In this document: in pieces, positions 24,775 to 32,173 of the stretch | Numbering within the stretch: position 1 is the first letter of the stretch | Layout: each line of letters begins with the position of its first letter | Position numbers and translations under genes: made by a program | DNA from: Paraburkholderia sp. BCC1885 | Lineage (GTDB): Bacteria; Pseudomonadota; Gammaproteobacteria; Burkholderiales; Burkholderiaceae | DNA: 64,000 bases | Direction of reading: 5' to 3' | NCBI RefSeq assembly: GCF_900996235.1 | Contig: NZ_CAAJGM010000199.1 | Span: 28,415-92,414, forward strand | The notes under the pieces: generated by a model | What the model was told of the DNA's origin: nothing | Databases searched by the model: none | Seen by the model: only the letters and a program-made list of their open reading frames with translations

Positions 24775-26970
24775 CTAATGCTTCGGCTGGAAGCCCGGCT
24801 CGCCCATCTGCCAGAGCGCGAACGACCACTCGTCGGCGAGCTGGTTGGCGCGTTGCGACACGCTCGAACCCATGCCGTGGCCCGCGTCGTAGTCGATGCG
24901 CAACAGCACCGGCCGGCCGCTGCTCGTCGCCGCCTGCATGCGCGCGGCCATCTTCAGCATATGCCACGGCGACACGCGCGGGTCGTTAGCGCCCGTCGTG
25001 AAGATGATGGCCGGATACGGCGTGCCGTCATGCACGTGCGCGTAGGCGCTCATCGCGTAGAGGCCGTGGAAACCCGCCTCATCCGACGCCGAACCCATCT
25101 CCGGCACGTTCGGCGGCCCATTCGGTTCCGTTTCGAAGCGCAAGGCGTCGGACAGGCCGACGTCGTCCATCACCACGCGGAACAGCGCCGGATTGATCTC
25201 CATGGCGCCGCCCATCGGAATGCCGCCGGCGCTGGCGCTATTCGCCGCGAGGAACTTCGACTGCGTGTAGTGCTGGTCGATCATGTACTGCGCGCTCGAA
25301 TTGAAGTCGAGCATCGTATTGATCTTGGTGAGCTTCTGACCGGCACGGTGCCACGCATCGCCATACTCGCCGCCGCCGCGCATATGCGACACCGCCACGA
25401 TGCCGCCATGCGCGAGCCACGCCTGCCATTGCGGGCGATACACCGGATCCATCGACAGCCCATAGCTGCCGTAGCCGAATACGATGGTCGGATGCGAGCC
25501 GTCGCGCTTCACACCCTTCTGCGCGATGATCGACACCGGCACGCGCGTGCCGTCGTAGCTGGTGGCGAATTCGTCGTGCGCCTCGAAGGCGTCGGATTCC
25601 GTCTTCGACGGCGGAATCAGGCCCGTATCGGTTGCCGCGTTTGACTTCGGATCGTAGGCGAATTCACGCGGCGCCTTGACCCAGCCCTGCAGGCTGAACA
25701 TCGCGCCCGGCTGGCGCGGATCGGTGCGCAGGCCGGCCACCGTGCCGCCAAACGGCAACGGGATATCCTGGGTTTCCTTGCCGTCGAATGAGACGCGCTT
25801 CAACTGGAAACTGGCGCCCACGCGTTCACCGACGTACATCGCGTCGCTACCCAGCGCAAAGGCGTCGATCACGTTCGCGCCTTCCGGCACGACCACGTCG
25901 GCGTGCGCGAGATCCGGATGTGCCGCCGGCAGCGACAGAATCTGGAAGCGCGAGGCGCCCTTCTCGGACAGCAGATAGAGACGATCGCCGCGCAGTTGCA
26001 CGTCGGTCACGCCGTCTTCCGTCGTGGCGATCTTCTGCCACGGCGTATCCGCGCCGTGAATCTGGTCGAGACGCGCGACGTAGAAGATGTTCGGGTTGTT
26101 GTCCATGTTGTGATTCACCACCGCCACGGCATACGGCGAATCCGGCGCCAGCAGCACGTAAGTGCCCTGACCTTCGGCGACGTCGAGCTTCGTCGACACG
26201 CCGCGGCCGAACACGGCTTCGTCGCCGTCGCCGTTGGTGTTCTGGCCGAGCGTATGGATAAACGTCACGGCGTTGTACTCGGTCTTCGACAACGGCGTAT
26301 CCGGCCCCGCCTTCGGATAGCGCAGATAGAAGAACGAGCGGTTGTCGTTGCGCCAGGAGACGACGCAGTCCGAGGTGCGGTCGATGGTCTCGGCCAGGTC
26401 GCTGCCGGTCTGGAGATCGATCACATGCAGCACGCTCTTTTCGGAGCCGCCTTCGGAGATGCCATAGGCGACGTAGCGGCCGTCCCACGAAGGTGAATAC
26501 CAGTCGAGCGCGACGTGATGCGCGCTGTCTTTAGCGAGCTTGGCGGGGTCGACCAGAACGTGTTCTTCGCCGCTCACGCCGTCGCGATACGCGAGCTTGG
26601 GCAGGTTGGCGCCCGGCTCCATCACCTGATAGAAGATACGCTCGCCGCGACGCGTGAAGTCGCCGCGATGCAGGTCGTTGCCCATCAGCGTTTCGATGCT
26701 TTGCGCCATGGCGGCGCGGCCTGGAATCGCGTCGAGCACCTTGCGCGTGTAGGCCGCCTGGCCTTTCATCCAGCTCTGGACTTCCGGGTCCTTCAGGTTT
26801 TCCATGTAGCGGTAGTTGTCCACTACCGGCGTGCCGAAGTAGGTATCCGTGACCGGGCGCACAGGCGCCACCGGCGGACCGTCGGCTGCCTGCGCCGCGC
26901 CGGCGGCAGCGGCAGCGGCGAGCAGGGCGGAAGTCAGCGTAACGGCCAGAAAAGACTTGTTGGGTTTCAT
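24775..26970 (-). CDS. Prolyl oligopeptidase family (S9A) serine peptidase, copy A
   Basis: The 731-residue precursor has a signal peptide (MKPNKSFLAVTLTSALLAA, cleavage near AQA) so it is exported. It consists of an N-terminal seven-bladed propeller (residues about 60-440) and an alpha/beta-hydrolase domain. The predicted triad is Ser580 in SASAGG, Asp663 in GANDPRV and His698 in GHG; the conserved RGGGEYGDAWHRAG segment is also present. The nucleophile elbow has Ser instead of the usual first Gly. It cleaves short proline-containing peptides by family rule. A close paralogue lies directly upstream (27085), 114 bases away on the same strand; the two look like a tandem duplication. Confidence 0.93.
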   Translation of the reverse strand: MKPNKSFLAVTLTSALLAAAAAAGAAQAADGPPVAPVRPVTDTYFGTPVVDNYRYMENLKDPEVQSWMKGQAAYTRKVLDAIPGRAAMAQSIETLMGNDLHRGDFTRRGERIFYQVMEPGANLPKLAYRDGVSGEEHVLVDPAKLAKDSAHHVALDWYSPSWDGRYVAYGISEGGSEKSVLHVIDLQTGSDLAETIDRTSDCVVSWRNDNRSFFYLRYPKAGPDTPLSKTEYNAVTFIHTLGQNTNGDGDEAVFGRGVSTKLDVAEGQGTYVLLAPDSPYAVAVVNHNMDNNPNIFYVARLDQIHGADTPWQKIATTEDGVTDVQLRGDRLYLLSEKGASRFQILSLPAAHPDLAHADVVVPEGANVIDAFALGSDAMYVGERVGASFQLKRVSFDGKETQDIPLPFGGTVAGLRTDPRQPGAMFSLQGWVKAPREFAYDPKSNAATDTGLIPPSKTESDAFEAHDEFATSYDGTRVPVSIIAQKGVKRDGSHPTIVFGYGSYGLSMDPVYRPQWQAWLAHGGIVAVSHMRGGGEYGDAWHRAGQKLTKINTMLDFNSSAQYMIDQHYTQSKFLAANSASAGGIPMGGAMEINPALFRVVMDDVGLSDALRFETEPNGPPNVPEMGSASDEAGFHGLYAMSAYAHVHDGTPYPAIIFTTGANDPRVSPWHMLKMAARMQAATSSGRPVLLRIDYDAGHGMGSSVSQRANQLADEWSFALWQMGEPGFQPKH

Positions 26971-27084
26971 TCAAGGTTCCAAAGGAATGAGGCGCCGCAA
27001 GATTACCAAGACTTGCGGCAGGCCGCCTAGTTGTTAAAAAAGGTGCGGACGCACGGGCTCGCATACGTCCGCTTTGCCAGCGGG

Positions 27085-29271
27085 TTATTGCTGCGGCTGG
27101 AAGCCTTGCGCGCCCATCTGCCAGAGTGCGAATGACCACTCGTCGGCAAGCTGGTCGGCCGCTTGCGAGAGGCTCGAACCGATGCCGTGGCCCGCGTCAT
27201 AATCGACGCGCAACAGCACCGGACGGCCACTGCTGGTCGCCGTCTGCACGCGCGCCGCCATCTTCAGCATGTGCCAGGAGGCGACACGCGGATCGTTGGC
27301 GCCGGTCGTGAACAATACCGCCGGATACGGCGTGCCGTCATGCACGTGGGCATAGGCGCTCATCGAATAGAGGCCGTGAAAGCCGCTTTCCGTCGAGGTC
27401 GAGCCGAACTCCGGCACGTTCGGCGGACCGTTGGGCTCGGTTTCGTCGCGCAAGGTGTCGGAGTCGCCGACGTCGTCGAGAATCACGCGGAATAAGCCCG
27501 GATCGATCTCCAGCGCGCCGCCCATCAGGATGCCGCCGGCGCTCGCGCTATTGGCCGCGAGGAACTTCGACTGCGTGTAGTGCTGGTCGATCAGGTACTG
27601 CGCGCTCGCGTTGAAATCGAGCATGGTGTTGATCTTGGTGAGCTTCTGACCGGCGCGGTGCCACGCATCGCCATACTCGCCGCCGCCACGCACATGCGCC
27701 ACCGCGACGATGCCGCCCTGCGCGAGCCACGCCTGCCACGTCGCGTCGTAGAACGGATCCATCGAGGTGCCATAGCTGCCGTAACCGATCACCATGGCCG
27801 GATGCGAGCCGTCGCGCTGCACGCCCTTGCGCGCGATGATCGATACGGGAATGCGCGTGCCGTCGTAGCTGGTGGCGAACTCGTCGTGCGCCTCGATCTG
27901 GTCCGACTCGGTCTGCGCCGGCGGGATCAGGTTCGTGTCGGTCGTGGAGCGGGTGGCCGGATCAAAGGCCAGTTCACGCGGCGCCTTGACCCAGCCTTGC
28001 AGGTTGAACATGACGCCAGCCTGACGCGGATCGGTCGTCAAACTGGCAACCGTGCCAGCGAACGGCAAGCCGATTGCCTGGTTGTCCTTGCCGTCGAACG
28101 AGACACGCTGCAGCTGAAAGCTCGCACCCGCGCGCTCGGCGATGTAGATCGCATCGCTGGCGAGATCGAACGAGTCGATCACATTGGCGCCTTGCGGCAC
28201 CACCACCTCGGCCTGGGCGAGATCCGCACGATCGAGCGGCACCGAAAGAATCTGGAAACGCGGCGCGCCCTTTTCCGACATGAAGTAAAGCCGGTCGCCG
28301 CGCAGACGCACGCCGGTCACGCCATCTTCGGGACCGGCGATCTTCTGCCAGGGCGTCGCGGCGCCGTCGATCTGCGCGAGCGGCGCGACGTAGAACGTGT
28401 TGGGCGCATCGTCCATGTTGTGATTCGCCACCGCCACCGCATACGGCGAATCGGGCGAGAGCAGCACGTAAGTGCCCTGACCTTCCGGCACGTCGAGGCT
28501 GGCTGACACGCCTTTGCCGAACACTGCCTGATCCGCGTCGCCGTCCACGTTCTGGCCGAGCACGTGAACGAAGGTCACCGCGTTGTACTCGGTTTGCGAC
28601 GGCGGCGTATCGGGTCCGGGCTTCGGGTAACGCAGGTAGAAGAACGAGCGGTTGTCGTTGCGCCAGGAGACGACGCAATCCGACGTGCGGTCGATGCTCT
28701 CCGCGAGTTGCGTGCCGGTGCTCAGATCGACGATATGCAAGACGCTTTGTTCGGAGCCGCCTTCGGACACGCCGTAAGCCACATAACGGCCGTCCCATGA
28801 GGGCGAAAACCAGTCCAGGGCGAAATGATGCGCGCTGTCTTTAGCGAGCTTCGCCGGGTCCACGAGGATGTGTTCCGCACCGTCGATGCCGTCGCGATAC
28901 GCGAGCTTGGGCAGATTGGCGCCTGGCTCCATCACCTGGTAGAAGAGCCGCGCGCCGCGACGCGTGAACTGATCGCGCCGCAGGTCCTTGCCGCCCAGCG
29001 CGAGGATTTGCCGCGCCAGGGCGGCACGGCCGGGAATCGCATCGAGTACCTTGCGTGTGTAGCGCGCCTGCGCCTTCATCCAGCGCTGGACCTCGGGATC
29101 CTTCAGGTTCTCCATGTAGCGGTAGTTGTCGACCACCGGCGTGCCGAAGTAGGTATCCGTGACGGGCCGCACCGGTGCGGCGGGCGGACCCTCCGCGGCC
29201 TGCGCGGCAGCAGATATGGCGAGCAAGGCGACTGCGAGAGAAACGGCCAGACACGATCTTGTTGGTTTCAT
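27085..29271 (-). CDS. Prolyl oligopeptidase family (S9A) serine peptidase, copy B
   Basis: I choose the ATG at 29271 because it aligns with copy A's start and has GGAAG just upstream; the frame is open to 29301. The 728-residue precursor has a signal peptide (MKPTRSCLAVSLAVALLA) and the same propeller plus hydrolase layout as copy A, with Ser577, Asp660 and His695 as the predicted triad. Identity with copy A appears high along the whole length, and their upstream leaders share a block beginning AGGCGCCGCAAGATTACC. It is the upstream member of the pair; the two may form one transcript or have separate copies of the same promoter. Confidence 0.93.
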   Translation of the reverse strand: MKPTRSCLAVSLAVALLAISAAAQAAEGPPAAPVRPVTDTYFGTPVVDNYRYMENLKDPEVQRWMKAQARYTRKVLDAIPGRAALARQILALGGKDLRRDQFTRRGARLFYQVMEPGANLPKLAYRDGIDGAEHILVDPAKLAKDSAHHFALDWFSPSWDGRYVAYGVSEGGSEQSVLHIVDLSTGTQLAESIDRTSDCVVSWRNDNRSFFYLRYPKPGPDTPPSQTEYNAVTFVHVLGQNVDGDADQAVFGKGVSASLDVPEGQGTYVLLSPDSPYAVAVANHNMDDAPNTFYVAPLAQIDGAATPWQKIAGPEDGVTGVRLRGDRLYFMSEKGAPRFQILSVPLDRADLAQAEVVVPQGANVIDSFDLASDAIYIAERAGASFQLQRVSFDGKDNQAIGLPFAGTVASLTTDPRQAGVMFNLQGWVKAPRELAFDPATRSTTDTNLIPPAQTESDQIEAHDEFATSYDGTRIPVSIIARKGVQRDGSHPAMVIGYGSYGTSMDPFYDATWQAWLAQGGIVAVAHVRGGGEYGDAWHRAGQKLTKINTMLDFNASAQYLIDQHYTQSKFLAANSASAGGILMGGALEIDPGLFRVILDDVGDSDTLRDETEPNGPPNVPEFGSTSTESGFHGLYSMSAYAHVHDGTPYPAVLFTTGANDPRVASWHMLKMAARVQTATSSGRPVLLRVDYDAGHGIGSSLSQAADQLADEWSFALWQMGAQGFQPQQ

Positions 29272-29379
29272 GCGCGCTTCCATGGCAAAGAGGCGCCGCA
29301 AGATTACCGCGAGTCAGGCCTCGCCGGATAGAGGTTTGCTACAGGCGCCGACACGGCGCACGCGGCGCGGCCGGTTTTC

Positions 29380-30030
29380 TCAGCTCGCCGGATTGCTCCA
29401 GTCGGTGAGGCCTTCCTTTTTGTTGAGCTCGATGAACGACGGCAAGGCGCGCAAGCGGGTGATGTAGGGCATGAGGTTCGCGCGACTGGTTGCCTTGGGC
29501 GGCAGGTTGCGGGTCCAGCGCATCAGCATCACGGCGAGAAAATCGACCGTGCTGAGCTTGCCGCCTATGAAGTACGCGCGGCCATCCGCCAGTTGTTCGC
29601 CCATGCGGTCCAGGGCCTGGCCGATGCGCCGTTCTGCGAGCGCGCGGACCGCCTCGGTGCCGGCCGGGTCGCCGTCGCTGTCGGCGTAAAACCAGTCGCG
29701 CATGGCCGGCAGCAGGGTATTGGCGAGATACACCATCCACTCGAACCACTCCGCGCGATCCGCGCAACCAGGCGCGGGCGCAAGACCGGCTTCGGGATGA
29801 CGCTCGGCCAGCAGCATCAGCAACGCGGTCGATTCATGGCGCGGCACGCCGTCGACGATCAGCGTCGGCACGCGCGCCGCCGGATTCAGCCGTAGATAGT
29901 CGGCGCTGTGCTGCGCGCCCTGATTGATGTCGATGAAACATAGTTCAAATGGAAGCCGGGATTCGATCAACATCCAATGCACGGCCATGCTGGCCGCGCC
30001 CGGCGAGTAATACAGCGTGTAGTTCGTCAT
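29380..30030 (-). CDS. Glutathione S-transferase
   Basis: The ATG at 30030 (GGAG seven bases upstream) gives 216 residues; a longer frame to 30114 adds unconserved residues. The thioredoxin-like N-terminal domain contains YYSPGAASMAVHWML, RVPTL (cis-Pro of the glutathione site) and the HESTALLML segment with Glu-Ser that binds the gamma-glutamyl group. The C-terminal helical domain includes FIGGKLSTVDFLAVM (N-capping box/hydrophobic staple). This is the GstA-like cytosolic class. It is divergent from the LanC-like gene at 30208, 177 bases away, which is interesting since eukaryotic LanC-like proteins bind glutathione. Confidence 0.9.
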   Translation of the reverse strand: MTNYTLYYSPGAASMAVHWMLIESRLPFELCFIDINQGAQHSADYLRLNPAARVPTLIVDGVPRHESTALLMLLAERHPEAGLAPAPGCADRAEWFEWMVYLANTLLPAMRDWFYADSDGDPAGTEAVRALAERRIGQALDRMGEQLADGRAYFIGGKLSTVDFLAVMLMRWTRNLPPKATSRANLMPYITRLRALPSFIELNKKEGLTDWSNPAS

Positions 30031-30207
30031 CACTCGACTCCGTGTTCGGTGTTGTGCGACAGCGCCGCCTCGCCCGGAAAGACTCGCCCGACCTGCCTTC
30101 GACAACATTCGCATCCTGAGGCATCATCGCAAACGGCCCGTGGCGCACGGGTCTAGATGATCGGACAGCGGTACGTGTTGCGCAACCCCTTCTCACGCGA
30201 GGTATGC

Positions 30208-31431
30208 ATGCTTTTCGATCCGGCCCGTCATGAACCGCTGCAGACATTCGCATGGGATGAGGCTCGGGTACGGCAATTCATAACGCGAATCGTCCGCGAG
30301 ACCGAGGCGCGCGTGAGCCCGGACGGCCTCTGGCCCACGCACTCCAACGACGCCGACCCCGAAGAGAATCCGCGCGCGCCGCTGACGCCGCTCTACCACG
30401 GCGCATGCGGCGTCGTCTGGGCCCTCGGCTATCTCGAAGCGCTCGGCGCGGTCGAACTTCAGCGCGATCCGCTGGCGCATGCCGCGTCGTTACGGGCGTC
30501 AAATCGCGCGTGGCTCGAAGCGGATGACAACAGCTTCTTCGGTTCCTTGATGATGGGCGAGACGCCGTGGCTGCTGCTCGAATACGGACGCGCGCCGGGC
30601 GAAGCGCTCGCGCGGCGGCTCGCCGGACTGATCGAAGGCAATATCGACAATCCCACCCGCGAACTCATGTGGGGTTCGCCCGGCACGCTGCTGGCCGCGT
30701 CGTTTCTGCATGAGCGCACCGGCGACGAACGTTGGGCCGATCTGTTTCGCCGCAGCGCGGCTCAACTCGCCAGCGAACTGAAGTGGTCGGACGAGCACGG
30801 CTGTCATTACTGGACCCAGGATCTGTATGGGCGCGAGGTCGCCTATCTGGACGGCGTACACGGTTTCGTCGGCACGGTGCTGCCATTGATACGCGGGCGG
30901 CATCTGCTCGACGCATCCAGTTGGAGCGAATGGGAAAGCCGTATCGTCAACACGCTGCAACGAACCGTGACGCTCGAGGATGGCGCCGCTAACTGGCGCG
31001 CATTGCTCACGATGCCCGCAGGCCGTGAAAAGTCCCTGCTGATGCAGTTGTGCCACGGCGCGCCGGGTTTTATCGTGTGCACGGCGCATCTGCCGAGCCG
31101 CGAACTGGACCCGCTGCTGCTTGCGGGCGGCGAGGCTATATGGACCGCCGGGCCGCTCGCCAAAGGCTCCAACCTGTGCCACGGTACGGGCGGCAATGGT
31201 TACGCGTTCCTCGTGCTCTATCAGCGCACCGGCGAGGTGAAATGGCTCGAACGGGCCCGCGCTTTTGCGATGCACGGCATCGCACAATCCGAGGCGGACG
31301 AAGCCGCGCATGGCCAGTTGCGCTATTCGCTGTGGACCGGCGACCTCGGCTTTGCGATTTACCTGTGGGACTGTCTGCGGGGCGAGGCGGCGTTTCCTAC
31401 CCTGGACGTGTTTTACGGCGCGGCGGCGTAA
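30208..31431 (+). CDS. LanC-like (lanthionine synthetase C-like) zinc protein
   Basis: The ATG at 30208 has GAGG at good distance and gives 407 residues, normal for LanC; the frame is open to 30157. The alpha/alpha-barrel is shown by repeated H-G motifs: YHGACGV (about residue 63), LDGVHGFVG, LCHGAPG (about 281) and LCHGTGGNG (about 323). The zinc ligands of LanC/LANCL correspond to Cys282, Cys324 and His325, all present. No LanA precursor, LanB/LanM dehydratase, protease or exporter is nearby, so it is a stand-alone protein like eukaryotic LANCL, which adds glutathione to dehydroamino acids in proteins. The divergent GST gene fits this idea. Function is inferred. Confidence 0.85.
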   Translation: MLFDPARHEPLQTFAWDEARVRQFITRIVRETEARVSPDGLWPTHSNDADPEENPRAPLTPLYHGACGVVWALGYLEALGAVELQRDPLAHAASLRASNRAWLEADDNSFFGSLMMGETPWLLLEYGRAPGEALARRLAGLIEGNIDNPTRELMWGSPGTLLAASFLHERTGDERWADLFRRSAAQLASELKWSDEHGCHYWTQDLYGREVAYLDGVHGFVGTVLPLIRGRHLLDASSWSEWESRIVNTLQRTVTLEDGAANWRALLTMPAGREKSLLMQLCHGAPGFIVCTAHLPSRELDPLLLAGGEAIWTAGPLAKGSNLCHGTGGNGYAFLVLYQRTGEVKWLERARAFAMHGIAQSEADEAAHGQLRYSLWTGDLGFAIYLWDCLRGEAAFPTLDVFYGAAA

Positions 31432-31821
31432 TCGGGGGGCGGCCAGGTTCTGGGGCGCAGCGTCACACATGACCAAATATCGGGAAATTTCACCATGTGG
31501 AACGATTCGTTGCACTACAAAAAATCGTGGTGCATGGCACAAAGCCGCCGTTTCACCATGCCGTCCTACATTCCACGATCCGGAACAAACTCAATAAACC
31601 ATTGTTTTTGAAGAATATTTTTTATCTCTCTGATCTCACTATTAGCGCTTCCCCAGCGGCTTGCCAGACGTAGACTCTTTTACATGAGCTGGCGTTCTGG
31701 AATCAGCGAACCGAGCGGGCTGTGGCAGGCCACCCGCGCGCAGCATTCCAAAAACCGGCCCGCGTCTCACACGCGAGGCCAGCCGGGAACCGCTTTTTTT
31801 ATGATGATCGGGAGACGAAAA
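31432..31821. promoter_or_regulatory. Intergenic region with repeated TTTCACCATG and a T-tract hairpin
   Basis: No convincing gene lies in these 390 bases. TTTCACCATG occurs at 31488-31497 and 31551-31560, 63 bases apart (six helical turns). The first copy forms an imperfect palindrome with the following GTGGAA, and TTCCAC follows the second, a layout suggestive of a dimeric regulator. From 31580 to 31640 the sequence is A/T-rich. Around 31755-31800 a hairpin-forming stretch (GGCC-CGCGT and ACGCG-GGCC arms) is followed after some 15 bases by seven T residues, possibly the end of a short leader or small RNA. Confidence 0.4.
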
Positions 31822-32049
31822 ATGAAAGGCTTTCGCTTTGGTTCGACGGAAGGATCGTTCTACATTCTGCCCGGCAAGGACGGCTGGGAAGCGACTTACG
31901 GCAACGAGACGCTGGGCGCGTTCGACAGCCCCCAGCAGGCTGCCGACGACCTCGCCAAGGGGGTGTGCTGCCCGCACCTGTCCGAATCCGATACTTCGAC
32001 GGTTGAGATACCCGAGAAAATCGCCGATTGGGAAATCGTGCACGTTTGA
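31822..32049 (+). CDS. Small conserved protein of unknown function (75 aa)
   Basis: The ATG at 31822 has GGGAG seven bases upstream, so I take this start rather than the longer open frame from 31684. The 75-residue protein (MKGFRFGSTEGSFYIL...WEIVHV) is acidic, with no signal peptide or membrane helix, a Trp in GWEATYG, a helix QQAADDLAKG and a single Cys-Cys pair. It looks like a small folded domain, but I do not recognise the family. It is followed by a bidirectional terminator and converges on icd. Confidence 0.65.
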   Translation: MKGFRFGSTEGSFYILPGKDGWEATYGNETLGAFDSPQQAADDLAKGVCCPHLSESDTSTVEIPEKIADWEIVHV

Positions 32050-32071
32050 TTGATGTCCCCAAAAAGCGCAA

Positions 32072-32122
32072 CGGGCGGGTTGCACGGCACGTCTTGAACG
32101 ACGCTACCGTACAACCCGCCCG
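32072..32122. terminator. Bidirectional terminator between 31822 gene and icd
   Basis: CGGGCGGGTTG (32072-32082) pairs perfectly with CAACCCGCCCG (32112-32122). After one mismatch the stem extends by ACGG/CCGT. On the plus strand the stem is followed by CTTTTC; on the minus strand a CTTTTT tract occurs about five bases past the stem. It sits between two convergent stop codons, so it probably ends both transcripts. Confidence 0.75.
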
Positions 32123-32173
32123 CTTTTCATCTACTGCGCGGTTCTACTGCCCAGTGTCAGCTACTCGAGGCGC

